From Mucilaginibacter endophyticus (GTDB lineage Bacteria; Bacteroidota; Bacteroidia; Sphingobacteriales; Sphingobacteriaceae), in assembly GCF_003351025.1 (NCBI RefSeq), contig NZ_QPCG01000001.1:1495949-1559948 (forward strand): a DNA stretch of 64,000 nt, in the 5' to 3' direction. This document shows, one piece after another, positions 44,873-53,728 of the stretch. Within the stretch, counting starts at the first letter, position 1, and every line of letters begins with the position of its first letter. Both the position numbers and the translations under genes were made by a program. The notes under the pieces are model-generated. The model was not told where the DNA came from, searched no databases, and saw only the letters and a list, made by a program, of their open reading frames with translations.

Positions 44873-45532
44873 TTATTTATCCGAAGGATTTTTCTTTTTG
44901 TTCTGCAGCATCTCCACCATTTTAGCTAAACGGTCCTGCCGGGTTTTCTCCTGTTTAGCAGTCAGGATCCAGAGCACATATTCTTTTTTGTGACTATAAG
45001 CCAGCGATTGAAAGTAATCAAGTACGCCTGGATGTTGTTCTAATGTTTCCTTCACATAATTAGGTAGGGTAACTATTTTATTATCTACGTCAATATAAGC
45101 GCTGTGCTCGTTGTTGCGCACAGCTTCATTACGCCCTTCAGAAACCTTTACCGCTTCAACAGGGCGAAAACGTAGTGCTGTCCATACCTCGTTAACTGCT
45201 GCCGATGCCACAGGCCTAAGTCCGTATTGTGCAGGTGCATCCCAGCTGCTCATCATTTCCAGATCGGTTTGGATGCCCGAATTTTTTTTAGGATAAATGA
45301 TCCAGAAAACCGTGTCGGAATTTAGCAATGGAGTTACTACTTTAAGCTCAGATATTAGCTCTTCGCTGTTTTTTACAAACAGCTGTATGCCGTTAAAGTC
45401 GCCCTGGACACTAAAAACAAGGTCGGCATTATCGGGTAGGGGTGATAAACTATCCGGATATCCAGCTGGTGCGTTTTGGATCAGCCAGCGTGAATTTGGT
45501 TTGATCAGGAGTTTTTTAGCGAGGGCGTTCAT
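44873..45532 (-). CDS. YdeI/OmpD-associated (OmdA) family protein
   Basis: A 219-residue protein. The first half is a small alpha/beta domain (LLIKPNSRWLIQNAPAGYPDSL, then DTVFWIIYPKK). The second half carries the OmdA pattern: VTLPNYVKETLEQHPGVLDYFQSLAYSHKKEYVLWI and a basic helix QEKTRQDRLAKMVEMLQNKKK. Members are linked to antimicrobial-peptide resistance in some species; the molecular role is not known. Confidence 0.72.
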   Translation of the reverse strand: MNALAKKLLIKPNSRWLIQNAPAGYPDSLSPLPDNADLVFSVQGDFNGIQLFVKNSEELISELKVVTPLLNSDTVFWIIYPKKNSGIQTDLEMMSSWDAPAQYGLRPVASAAVNEVWTALRFRPVEAVKVSEGRNEAVRNNEHSAYIDVDNKIVTLPNYVKETLEQHPGVLDYFQSLAYSHKKEYVLWILTAKQEKTRQDRLAKMVEMLQNKKKNPSDK

Positions 45533-45633
45533 AATAAGCTTTTAGTAATGGATAAAGCTAATGTAAGCATTAAATTAAAATTGAATGACAGGCTCAAACC
45601 CTGTAGCATGGTATTTTTAATAGCTTTGCCCTA

Positions 45634-46311
45634 ATGGAACATGTACTTGATAATCCTGCCTGGAAGGCACTTAATACTGGCAACAGATCACTTGCAGGCG
45701 GTAATGATATAGCTAAATATTTCCCTAAAGAAATCTCCCCCTTTGTTGGAATACCTGAAGTATCTGTCGGAAATTTTAACACCCTTTACAATACTATTCC
45801 ATTTGAAAGCTATTTTATTTTCATTGCCCCGCATGACATTGTAATCCCTGAGCAGTGGACGATAGTAAACTATCTGAAATGCCTTCAGATGGTGTTTGAA
45901 GGAGAGATCCCCGCGGGTTTTTCCGACGACGATCTGCTGCCGCTTACAGAACAGCATGTACCTCAAATGATTGAACTTACACAGCTAACAAACCCCGGGC
46001 CTTTTATTGAGAGAACAATAGAGTTTGGACATTACCGTGGTATATTTGATGGAGACAAGCTGGTTGCGATGGCTGGTCAGCGTTTAAACCCAACGCCTTA
46101 TGCCGAGATCAGCGCTGTTTGTACCCATCCAGATTACCTCGGTCGCGGTTACGCCGGGAAGCTATTGTTAAACCAGGCTAAACGGATTAAAGCAGCTTCC
46201 GAAATTCCTTTTCTGCACGTTAAATCTGAAAATGAAAGGGCTATTAAGGTATACGAAAAGCTTGGTTTTGTAACGAGAAAGGAAATGTCGTTTTATGTGT
46301 TGAAAAAGTGA
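45634..46311 (+). CDS. GNAT acetyltransferase, FR47-like
   Basis: A 225-residue protein. The C-terminal ~110 residues form the GNAT fold: YRGIFDGDKLVAMAGQRLNP, then the acetyl-CoA loop VCTHPDYLGRGYAGKLLLNQ (~164-183) and VKSENERAIKVYEKLGF (~197). The N-terminal half is less conserved. A TAGCTTTG box (45621-45628) sits so close that the transcript could begin at or near the ATG (leaderless), though no -33 TTG is seen. MITE copy 5 follows its stop. Confidence 0.82.
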   Translation: MEHVLDNPAWKALNTGNRSLAGGNDIAKYFPKEISPFVGIPEVSVGNFNTLYNTIPFESYFIFIAPHDIVIPEQWTIVNYLKCLQMVFEGEIPAGFSDDDLLPLTEQHVPQMIELTQLTNPGPFIERTIEFGHYRGIFDGDKLVAMAGQRLNPTPYAEISAVCTHPDYLGRGYAGKLLLNQAKRIKAASEIPFLHVKSENERAIKVYEKLGFVTRKEMSFYVLKK

Positions 46312-46320
46312 TTGCAAAAA

Positions 46321-46408
46321 ATGTCATTGCGAGCGAAGCGTGGCAATCGCATGCTATACAGAGCGGCTCTGCTTCCGTGCGATTGCCACGCTTCGCTCGC
46401 AATGACAT
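46321..46408. repeat. ATGTCATTGCGAG MITE-like palindrome, copy 5
   Basis: An 88-bp element with perfect ends, between the convergent GNAT and TrmH-type genes. The arms pair over GCGAAGCGTGGCAATCGC / GCGATTGCCACGCTTCGC, making this the most regular copy. It could end transcripts from both sides. Confidence 0.85.
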
Positions 46409-46422
46409 AAATTAGACCTTAT

Positions 46423-46953
46423 CTATATAGCCATCTTGGCGAAAAAGTCCCAAAGTACAATACCTGCCGATACCACAATGTTAAACGAATGTTTGGTGCC
46501 AAACTGGGGGATCTCGATACATCCGTCAATAACCTGCATTACTTCATCGCTTACGCCATTTACTTCGTTTCCGAAAATAAGGGCGTATTTACCATCTTCG
46601 GCAGGTTTAAATTCGTGAAGCATGGTGCTGTTTTCGGCTTGTTCAATAGCTATGATCTGGTAACCATCTTTGCGCAATTGTTCAACAGCCTGCAAAGGGT
46701 TTTCGTAGTAAGTCCAGTTAACAGATTGGGTTGCGCCGAGGGCGGTTTTTTCAATTTCGCGGTGGGGAGGCTGAGCGGTGATACCACAAAGGCAAATCTG
46801 CTCTACAGCAAAACCATCAGAGGTACGAAAGATGGAACCGATATTGTGCATGCTGCGCACGTTATCCAATACTACGGCAACCGGTAACTTATCCTGTGCT
46901 TTAAATTCATCAACCGTAGCCCGGTTCAGCTCATCTAATTTTAATTTGCGCAT
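46423..46953 (-). CDS. TrmH/SpoU family RNA 2'-O-methyltransferase
   Basis: A 176-residue SPOUT methylase. Motif 1 is LDNVRSMHNIGSIFRTSDGF (~28-47), motif 2 is ALIFGNEVNGVSDEV (~122) and motif 3 is IPQFGTKHSFNIVVSAGIVLWDF (~146). The asparagine/arginine and glutamate residues of the trefoil-knot SAM site are present. The target ribose, in tRNA or rRNA, is unknown. I choose ATG 46953 (MRKLKLDEL). The frame stays open to an ATG at 46983, but that extension (MIYEPWTKKS) is translated from a palindrome arm. Confidence 0.87.
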   Translation of the reverse strand: MRKLKLDELNRATVDEFKAQDKLPVAVVLDNVRSMHNIGSIFRTSDGFAVEQICLCGITAQPPHREIEKTALGATQSVNWTYYENPLQAVEQLRKDGYQIIAIEQAENSTMLHEFKPAEDGKYALIFGNEVNGVSDEVMQVIDGCIEIPQFGTKHSFNIVVSAGIVLWDFFAKMAI

Positions 46954-46970
46954 ACTTTTTTTAGTCCATG

Positions 46971-47043
46971 GTTCATAGATCATAGTTCATAGCCAACATG
47001 TGTTTAATAACAGGCCATGAACCATGATCTATCAACTATGAAC
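46971..47043. repeat. Compound palindrome, 'GTTCATGGTT' family, copy B
   Basis: The left arm (GTTCATAGATCATAGTTCAT, 46971-46990) faces the right arm (47015-47043, ending CAACTATGAAC), an imperfect inverted copy. The right arm matches that of copy A (28045-28073) at all but three or so of 29 positions. It separates galK from the TrmH gene. Confidence 0.6.
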
Positions 47044-47070
47044 CGATGGCAAAAATATTAAAAAAAGCTG

Positions 47071-48237
47071 TTAGTTAAGTTCCGAAACCAGTTCGCCTAC
47101 GCCATCGCCAATAAGCGAGCTGTAAACAGATGGGGCGTAGCCTATTTTCTGCGTATAATATTCGGTTACTTCTTTGCTGAATTTATCAAAAGCATCGCCT
47201 TTTACCAGGGCAATGGCGCAACCGCCAAAACCTGCACCTGTCATACGTGCACCGGCTACGTCGGGGTTGGTTTTACTGTATTCGGCAACGGTATCTAATT
47301 CAACGCCGCTCACTTCGTACAAGTCACGCAGAGAATCGTGTGAAGCGTACATTAGCTTGCCAAATTCGGCTACATCATTGGCGGCAAGGGCTGTCGCAGC
47401 CAATTTTACGCGGTCGTTTTCTTCAATTACGTGTTTGGCACGTTTTAATACAACCGGATCGGTGATCAGGTGTTTGTATTGCTCAAAAGTAGCGCTGTCA
47501 ATTTCGCAAAGGTATTTGATATCCAGTTGCTGTTGCAGGGCTATCAGGGCAGCCTGGCACTCTTGTACACGTTCGTTATATTTTGATTCGGCCAGTTTAC
47601 GCGGCTTGTTGGTATTGATAATCGCTAAAACATAATCACCAAGGTTACTGTCAACCGCCTGGTAATCCAGGGTATCACAGTTAAGCATCAGGGCTTTATT
47701 TTTTTCGCCGAAGGCAACTGCAAACTGGTCCATAATGCCACAGTTAACACCAATAAAGTTGTTTTCTACATCTTTGGATAGTTTTACCAGGTCAAGCTTA
47801 TCATAGCCGCTGTTAAAGAGGTCGTTTAAGGCATAAGAAGTCACCACCTCGATAGAGGCTGATGATGACAATCCGGAACCGATTGGAATATCGCCATAAA
47901 ATAGCATATCCAGGCCTTTTAGCGGGTGTCCGTCCTTAACAAAACGGTTAATTACACCGATAGGGAAGTTAAACCAGTTTTCGCCGGTTTTTTCATAATG
48001 AAGTTGCAGCGGAATATCTTGTTGTTCACTGAAATTTAAGCTTCTGAAGCGAAAAATACCGTCCTCATTTGGTGAGGTTAGCAAATAAGTGCCAAAAGTA
48101 ATGGCGCATGGCATAACCAAACCGCCGTTATAATCAATATGTTCGCCAATAAGGTTTACACGGCCCGGCGAAAAGTACGCGTTGTCTGCTTCTTTGTTAA
48201 AGATCTTAATAAATTCCTGGTGCAAATTATTCTTCAT
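47071..48237 (-). CDS. galK: Galactokinase
   Basis: A 388-residue GHMP kinase that phosphorylates galactose at C1 with ATP (Leloir pathway). The galactokinase signature is PGRVNLIGEHIDYNGG (~24-39), the ATP loop is PIGSGLSSSASIEV (~117) and motif 3 is GARMTGAGFGGCAIAL (~330). The aspartate in NCGIMDQFAVAFG (~170) is the catalytic base. No other gal gene lies nearby. Confidence 0.95.
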   Translation of the reverse strand: MKNNLHQEFIKIFNKEADNAYFSPGRVNLIGEHIDYNGGLVMPCAITFGTYLLTSPNEDGIFRFRSLNFSEQQDIPLQLHYEKTGENWFNFPIGVINRFVKDGHPLKGLDMLFYGDIPIGSGLSSSASIEVVTSYALNDLFNSGYDKLDLVKLSKDVENNFIGVNCGIMDQFAVAFGEKNKALMLNCDTLDYQAVDSNLGDYVLAIINTNKPRKLAESKYNERVQECQAALIALQQQLDIKYLCEIDSATFEQYKHLITDPVVLKRAKHVIEENDRVKLAATALAANDVAEFGKLMYASHDSLRDLYEVSGVELDTVAEYSKTNPDVAGARMTGAGFGGCAIALVKGDAFDKFSKEVTEYYTQKIGYAPSVYSSLIGDGVGELVSELN

Positions 48238-48384
48238 TATTCAGGTTGGTTTTTCGGAAAACAAATATTGTAAAAATTGTCAAGTTTACAGTTATAAATT
48301 AAATTTAATTTTTAATTTATTTTAATGAGATAGTTTTGCAGATATTCGGCCTTGATAAAACCCGTTTAATCAGTAAAAAATAAT

Positions 48385-48675
48385 ATGAAACAATACCTTG
48401 TAACCGCATATGATTATACAGATGCTGAAGCATTTGACCGCCGGATGGCCGCTCGTCCGCACCACGTTGATGGGGCGAAAGCGCTTAAAGCAAACGGTAA
48501 TTTAATTACAGCCGGAGCCATGCTTAATGAAGATGGGAAAATGGTAGGCTCAACTATGATAGTACAGTTTGAATCATTGGAAGAGCTGGAAGCCTGGAAA
48601 CAAAACGACCCTTACATTACACAACGGGTTTGGGAAAGCGTTGATGTAAAGCCGTTTAAAGTGGCGGATTTGTAA
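48385..48675 (+). CDS. YciI-like protein
   Basis: A 96-residue ferredoxin-like alpha/beta fold protein. The YciI pattern is seen in YLVTAYDYTDAEAFDRRMAARPHHVDGAKAL (with the conserved RPxHxD histidine-aspartate), GNLITAGAM and EELEAWKQNDPYITQRVWESVDVKPF. The family is related to muconolactone-isomerase-type enzymes, but its activity is unproven. A TAGTTTTG box lies upstream near 48330. Confidence 0.8.
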   Translation: MKQYLVTAYDYTDAEAFDRRMAARPHHVDGAKALKANGNLITAGAMLNEDGKMVGSTMIVQFESLEELEAWKQNDPYITQRVWESVDVKPFKVADL

Positions 48676-48685
48676 GCCCCAATAA

Positions 48686-48777
48686 ATGTCATTGCGAGGA
48701 GGGACGACGAAGCAATCGCATGCTATACAGAGCGAATTTGCTTCCGTGCGATTGCCACGCTTCGCTCGCAATGACAT
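48686..48777. repeat. ATGTCATTGCGAG MITE-like palindrome, copy 6
   Basis: A 92-bp element with perfect ends between the convergent YciI-like and 133-aa genes. The apparent plus-strand frame starting at 48686 is a translation of the repeat. Confidence 0.82.
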
Positions 48778-48788
48778 ATCTTTAAATG

Positions 48789-49190
48789 CTACTGCTCTGC
48801 CCAGCGGGTCATCTTCCAGTATCCCTGGGCATCTTTGGTGTAAAAGGCCGTGTAGCCTTTTCCCTGTAGGGTGAAATTAAAATCAAACTCAGTTACCGAG
48901 TCATCATCTGGCAAAAAGTTGGTAACAATGCTGTCGGCTACGGCGGCCAGGGTTATGCCGAAATCATCTACCGGTTTTGTGTCTTTTTCGGTATTGGCGA
49001 TAAATTCCGAGTAATTGTTAAATGTATGATTACCAGAAGCATCTTGCTGTCGTGCTGCTGCAAAAGCTGCTTCGGCCCATTCTTGTTTATAAGCTTCCAT
49101 AGCATTAAGCAGATCTTCGGCAGATATTTCGGGTAATCCATCTGCACCGGTAGTATTATAGCTATTTAGTATCTCTTCTTTGCTTCTCAT
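48789..49190 (-). CDS. Hypothetical protein
   Basis: A 133-residue acidic soluble protein. An N-terminal helical part (SAEDLLNAMEAYKQEWAEAAFAAARQQDA) leads into beta segments at the C-terminus (TEFDFNFTLQGKGYTAFYTKDAQGYWKMTRW). No signal peptide or recognised domain. Confidence 0.65.
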   Translation of the reverse strand: MRSKEEILNSYNTTGADGLPEISAEDLLNAMEAYKQEWAEAAFAAARQQDASGNHTFNNYSEFIANTEKDTKPVDDFGITLAAVADSIVTNFLPDDDSVTEFDFNFTLQGKGYTAFYTKDAQGYWKMTRWAEQ

Positions 49191-49230
49191 TCGGTATTCA
49201 TAGGCAATGACGCCTTTTGATATTTATTTC

Positions 49231-49274
49231 AAAAATTAAAAGGATGCCAAATTACTGACATCCTTTTAATTTTT
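49231..49274 (-). terminator. Aldo/keto reductase gene terminator
   Basis: A perfect 16-bp stem, AAAAATTAAAAGGATG against its complement (49231-49246 with 49259-49274), 12-base loop. It lies 20 bases past the reductase stop and ends in T on the minus strand. Confidence 0.85.
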
Positions 49275-49293
49275 CATTTTTCAAGCGTTTATA

Positions 49294-50157
49294 TTATGCG
49301 TCGGCCAAAGTGTTCAATATATCGATATCATCCTCAGATAACTGAATATCGGCGGTCTTCATGTTTTCTTCCAAATGCTTAACGCTCGAGGTGCCCGGGA
49401 TCAGCAAAATGTTTGGCGAATGGTGTAGTAACCAGCTTAAGGCAATTTGGTGCAGGGTAGCGCCGTGTTTGGTCGCAATTCGGTTTAATATAGCTTCGCC
49501 CTGTACATTACCGCCACCAAGCGGAAACCAAGGAATAAAGGCGATGTTGTGATCGCGGGTATATTCCAGTTCGGCTTCCCATTTACGATTGTCTACACTG
49601 TACATATTTTGTATAGATACCACTTCAAAAAATTGTTGGGCAAGTTTAATATCCGCAACACTTACTTCTGATAAACCTATGTGCCTGATTTTACCATCCT
49701 GCTGTGCTTTTTGTAAAAACTCAAATGATTTTTCGGCAGGCACTTTAGGATCAATGCGGTGTAGCTGGTACAAGTCTATGCGGTCAACTTTCAGGCGTTT
49801 CAAACTGCCTTGCAGGGCTTCTTTCAAATGCTCCGGTGACGAATCAACAGGCCACTCATTTGGGCCTGTACGCAGCAAACCGCCTTTGGTGCCTATTAAC
49901 AAATCGGCAGGGTATGGGTGTAAAGCTTCGGCAATTAACTCTTCCGATACATTGGGGCCGTAGCTATCCGCAGTATCAATAAAGTTAACACCCAGCTCAA
50001 CAGCGCGTTTCAATACCCGGATGCTTTCTTCCTTGTCTTTCGGCGGCCCCCAAATGCCCGGTCCGGTGATGCGCATTGCACCGTAGCCTAAACGATTGAT
50101 AGTAATGTCGCCACCAATGGTGAATGTTTTTTCAAATGAACTTGTTGTGCTTGCCAT
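49294..50157 (-). CDS. Aldo/keto reductase
   Basis: A 287-residue NADPH-dependent (beta/alpha)8 reductase. The catalytic tetrad is visible: Asp and Tyr in FIDTADSYGP, Lys in LIGTKGGL and His in LYQLHRIDP. The coenzyme site includes IPGTSSVKHLEEN near the C-terminus. The frame is open to 50232, but ATG 50157 (MASTTSSFEK) fits the family N-terminus better, so the 25-residue extension is dropped. It likely reduces an aldehyde or ketone; the substrate is unknown. Confidence 0.88.
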   Translation of the reverse strand: MASTTSSFEKTFTIGGDITINRLGYGAMRITGPGIWGPPKDKEESIRVLKRAVELGVNFIDTADSYGPNVSEELIAEALHPYPADLLIGTKGGLLRTGPNEWPVDSSPEHLKEALQGSLKRLKVDRIDLYQLHRIDPKVPAEKSFEFLQKAQQDGKIRHIGLSEVSVADIKLAQQFFEVVSIQNMYSVDNRKWEAELEYTRDHNIAFIPWFPLGGGNVQGEAILNRIATKHGATLHQIALSWLLHHSPNILLIPGTSSVKHLEENMKTADIQLSEDDIDILNTLADA

Positions 50158-50257
50158 GGTAATGTGTTTTGGTTTACTACTGTAAAGTTCAACTAAAAAA
50201 CACCGGTATTGTTCATGGAATGTATAACACAAATGTCATTTCATTTATATCTGGCGG

Positions 50258-50662
50258 TTATCTCCAGGCACCTAATATCAATCCCATGAGGGTTAACGAT
50301 ACTACGCTATAACCGCCGTTTATGAATATTAACCGCCAGCTTTTAAGCTCAAACAAACTGTGAATGGCTATACCGCAAAATGTCCAGATACCGGCAAGAA
50401 AACCGGCCGCGGTTCCCCAGGCCAGATCGGTTTTTGCATCGGCTAAAAACATGGCAAGGTTTATCGCCATTATAATGGAGAAAAAGGCAGTAAAGCCAAA
50501 TGCCCGGCCTTTGTTTGATGCTTGCAGTTCTGCGGTGGTTAGTTTGTTATCGGCCATCCAGGCATTGGCAAACAGGGCAGGGGAATACCAGATCCCGCCA
50601 ACTAAAAATGCGGATAATGCTGCAACCAAAACGGCCAGCCAGTTGATAAGTTGAAAATTCAT
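50258..50662 (-). CDS. DUF1761 membrane protein
   Basis: A 134-residue protein with four hydrophobic helices. The DUF1761 pattern is present: NWLAVLVAALSAFLVGGIWYSPALFANAWM at the start, GRAFGFTAFFSIIMAINLAMFL in the middle and GIWTFCGIAIHSLFELKSWRLIFINGGY near the end. Function unknown. Confidence 0.8.
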   Translation of the reverse strand: MNFQLINWLAVLVAALSAFLVGGIWYSPALFANAWMADNKLTTAELQASNKGRAFGFTAFFSIIMAINLAMFLADAKTDLAWGTAAGFLAGIWTFCGIAIHSLFELKSWRLIFINGGYSVVSLTLMGLILGAWR

Positions 50663-50777
50663 GATCAGATAATTTAAGTTAATTGGTTGTACTAATATAA
50701 ACTATTAGAAGCTAAAAGCGGAACGCTGAAAGCCAAAAGCTTTGCATTGTCAAAACTTTCGCATATAAGTTAAATAA

Positions 50778-50812
50778 AAAAGCCCTGGTTGCTTTTGAAT
50801 AACCAGGGCTTT
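50778..50812 (-). terminator. Terminator after the 908-aa MG2 protein gene
   Basis: AAAGCCCTGGTT (50778-50789 region) pairs with AACCAGGGCTTT (50801-50812) across ~10 bases, followed by a T-rich tail on the minus strand. Confidence 0.83.
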
Positions 50813-50841
50813 CGGAAATCTGTTTATGAATTTATGTTGTA

Positions 50842-53565
50842 TTATTTTACGTTGTAGTGTATCACGCTGCGGCCTATATTTCCTTCAGCATCAATGCCTT
50901 CAATTATGGCGCGGTATGAGCCACGCTGATCACTGTTGAAGAAATTAATAGTGGCGGTACCGGTTGCTTTATCGGTAATCACGTTAGGTTTCCAATAAAT
51001 GGTATTGCGTAAATCGCCGCCAAGGGTGCCTTGCTTGGTAACGTCATATTTAGGCGAATAAAACTCTTTGGCTTTGGTATATCCCTGTACCGCAAAAGTG
51101 ATTACATTTTGTTTTGGGATCAATTCCTGTAGTTGAGCCAATGTTATCTTCTCTTTTTTAACAACCTTTTTGTTAATCACCATCACACCTTTGGTTTGGG
51201 TTGTGCGGTTAATACCGCTTACACCGTCATTTAAAAAGATCTCAACAGACTCAACTTCGCTTGATGCCATGCTTGATAAAAAGTTGGCGTCAACAGGTAA
51301 GCTACCTACGTATACCTGTACCGGTGTCCTGCTGCCTGAATTATAATCGCGGGTGATATAAAAATTGTTGTCGATATAAGTAAGGCCCATTGCCATGGTT
51401 GATAAACAGTTAAGCAATAAAGGACATCCCTGTAATTGTTGTGCTGATACCTCGTGATCGGCCTGCATTGCTAAGCCGGCAAACGTACCGTAATCAGCAT
51501 GGCTTGCTTTTTTTACAATTTTGGTCGATTTTACCACAATCTCCTTGATGGTACGTGAGCTTTGATATTGTTTATAGCTGTTTTGCAGATAAGGACGGAA
51601 GGTACTGTCGATATTCAGGATCTCTTCCGGGATGTTATTGTTTTTGCTTAGTTTTTGATAAGCCTCGCCATTAACAGATATTACCATGTTACGCCCATTA
51701 GGGTTGTTACGTGCGCTCAGAGTGATTTTTGAAGTGTCCGGCACATTAACGTTTGAGAATTTGAAATTCCCCGACATGTCGGTTATCGTTTCTGCCGAAA
51801 AGTTTTTATCAGGGATTAATAAACGCAAACTACCTTTTGCAACCGGCAGGCCGGTATTAGTCCTTAATGTCCCTGTTACGTCAATACCTTGCTCCGGCAT
51901 CAGGTAAATAGGAGGGTTTTTATCGGACAGGATATCTTCATAATCAAAACGGCGGTAGCCCTGGGTTAGCATTAAAATATCAAGGTTAGCCAGTTTCTCG
52001 TCATCAGGTTTGTTGAAGTAGTAATTTGGTTTTTCGATATAGCCTTTCAGATCGGAAGTGAGCAGCATATTGCTTAATATGGTCGATTCCGCGTCTTCAT
52101 TTGATGGTACAGTGCCATCGTCAACAACAGCTACCGAAAAACTGCCTTCAACCGGTGTGGTATTGTTTTTTGCCGATACAGTGATTTTTACATTACCCCT
52201 GGTACTGTACGAAGGTTTATCCGTTTTCAGGGCCAGGTTCATCTGGTCGTTATGTTGAATAAATACTATTCGCTCGCATAAAGCATATCCGCCAGAAGAA
52301 AACAGCGTTACCTGCACAATACCTGTAGGGAACTTACTTTTAGGGATATTAGCCGAATAAACTGTGCTTTGCAACACTGTTTGCGCGGCATAATAAATAA
52401 CGCCTCCGCTTTGTGCTACCAGGTAAAAGCTTTTGTTTTGTTTACGCTGAAAAAACAGGTCGTTAGCCGATATTTTCACAGTTAAGTTAGCCGGATCGTT
52501 GCTGTATACAGCAACGTTTATCCCCATAGATTGCACACGTGGCAGGTTATAACTTGCCTGTGAACCATCAGGAAAGGTGATGTTGGCTTTGTATGACCTT
52601 TCAACGTCAGGGGTTAAGGCAAATACGCCCATACCTAAGTGTGCGCTGCTGATCTGGGCAATTTCGGTGCCTTTATCGTCAACAATATTTCCTTTAACAT
52701 CAACTCCCAAACCGCTTGAGGCAATGGCCTTAAAGGCAACTTTAGTACGGATACCATTGGTTAACTGACCACCCTCCGGGAAAAATTGTACATCGTAGCT
52801 CTTAACCGCTGTACGCATAGAAAAGCTGCTGTTAATGGTTTTACGGTCGCCGACATCAATAGAGGTAACCAGGATACCGCCGGTAATCACGTCGGCCTGG
52901 CTTTCGGGCAGGTCTACCAATAATACGCCTTTATCATCGGTAGTGCCACGGCCTTTGCTTACCGGGTCGCCATTTTTCATGAGTTGCCAGCTTACCTTTT
53001 TGTTAGCATAAGGCGTATTATCCGATCCTTTATAAAGAATGGTAGCGTCAACCTTTACACCTGTTCTTTTTGTTGAACTTTTATACGAGATGTTGGTACG
53101 CACCTGGTTATCTATGGCGTTACCAACGTTGAAAGTGCGGTCGTAAAAATAATCAGGGTCGAAATTCCGCATCCAGTTGGTATAACTGCGTAGCCGGTAA
53201 GCGCCCTGTTTGTAGGTATCACCATTGAGCACAATATTGCCGCTTGCGAAGCCATTGTTAACAGCAATGCGCTGGCTTTCAACTACCGAATCCCGGTTAT
53301 TGATCAGGTCGACATATACAATGCGGCTCAGCGCCGAAGGCTGGTGCTTTTCAATAGTTACATAGGCTTTAAACCAAATGGTATCGCCAACAGCATAGTA
53401 AGGCTTATCGGTATGCAGGTAAACCTTTTCAATAGGGTAGCTGCTGCTAAACTTGCTGGTTTTTTCAATTATGGTAGTTAGTGGGATGCTATCCTGCTGG
53501 GCAAAAACAGATGCGCCAAAGGCAGTTAACAGGCATAATAGGAGTAAAAATCGACGTATGATCAT
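50842..53565 (-). CDS. Large periplasmic protein with MG2 and TonB-plug-like domains
   Basis: A 907-residue protein (ATG 53565; a TTG lies one codon upstream). The signal peptide ends near VFAQQ (~23). The first ~130 residues hold an alpha-2-macroglobulin MG2-type sandwich (EKVYLHTDKPYYAVGDTIWFKAYV). Several MG-like sandwiches follow to about 560. A carboxypeptidase-regulatory sandwich comes at ~565-650 (GTLRTNTGLPVAKGSLRL). A TonB-plug-like segment lies at ~690-800 (GTFAGLAMQADHEVSAQQL, then PVQVYVGSLPVDANFLSSMASSEVESVEIFLND). A final strand-rich part ends AIIEGIDAEGNIGRSVIHYNVK. No beta-barrel follows the plug. Such proteins occur beside TonB systems in Bacteroidota; function is unproven. 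Confidence 0.8.
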   Translation of the reverse strand: MIIRRFLLLLCLLTAFGASVFAQQDSIPLTTIIEKTSKFSSSYPIEKVYLHTDKPYYAVGDTIWFKAYVTIEKHQPSALSRIVYVDLINNRDSVVESQRIAVNNGFASGNIVLNGDTYKQGAYRLRSYTNWMRNFDPDYFYDRTFNVGNAIDNQVRTNISYKSSTKRTGVKVDATILYKGSDNTPYANKKVSWQLMKNGDPVSKGRGTTDDKGVLLVDLPESQADVITGGILVTSIDVGDRKTINSSFSMRTAVKSYDVQFFPEGGQLTNGIRTKVAFKAIASSGLGVDVKGNIVDDKGTEIAQISSAHLGMGVFALTPDVERSYKANITFPDGSQASYNLPRVQSMGINVAVYSNDPANLTVKISANDLFFQRKQNKSFYLVAQSGGVIYYAAQTVLQSTVYSANIPKSKFPTGIVQVTLFSSGGYALCERIVFIQHNDQMNLALKTDKPSYSTRGNVKITVSAKNNTTPVEGSFSVAVVDDGTVPSNEDAESTILSNMLLTSDLKGYIEKPNYYFNKPDDEKLANLDILMLTQGYRRFDYEDILSDKNPPIYLMPEQGIDVTGTLRTNTGLPVAKGSLRLLIPDKNFSAETITDMSGNFKFSNVNVPDTSKITLSARNNPNGRNMVISVNGEAYQKLSKNNNIPEEILNIDSTFRPYLQNSYKQYQSSRTIKEIVVKSTKIVKKASHADYGTFAGLAMQADHEVSAQQLQGCPLLLNCLSTMAMGLTYIDNNFYITRDYNSGSRTPVQVYVGSLPVDANFLSSMASSEVESVEIFLNDGVSGINRTTQTKGVMVINKKVVKKEKITLAQLQELIPKQNVITFAVQGYTKAKEFYSPKYDVTKQGTLGGDLRNTIYWKPNVITDKATGTATINFFNSDQRGSYRAIIEGIDAEGNIGRSVIHYNVK

Positions 53566-53728
53566 CAATATAAGTTAAAGGAGTAACAGGGGCTAATATA
53601 AACATTTAGCCGTATTGCATTTTTGGCCGCGGTTTATTTAACACTTTTTTACAAATGTGTTTTATACCCGATTTGCGAAAGTTAAACGCTAAAACCTATA
53701 TGCCTATACAAAATAGCACAATTGTTAC

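Noticed and set aside
50158..50232. N-terminal extension of the aldo/keto reductase (MCYTFHEQY...)
   Set aside because: Family members start near MASTTSSFEK; the extension is upstream sequence that happens to stay open.
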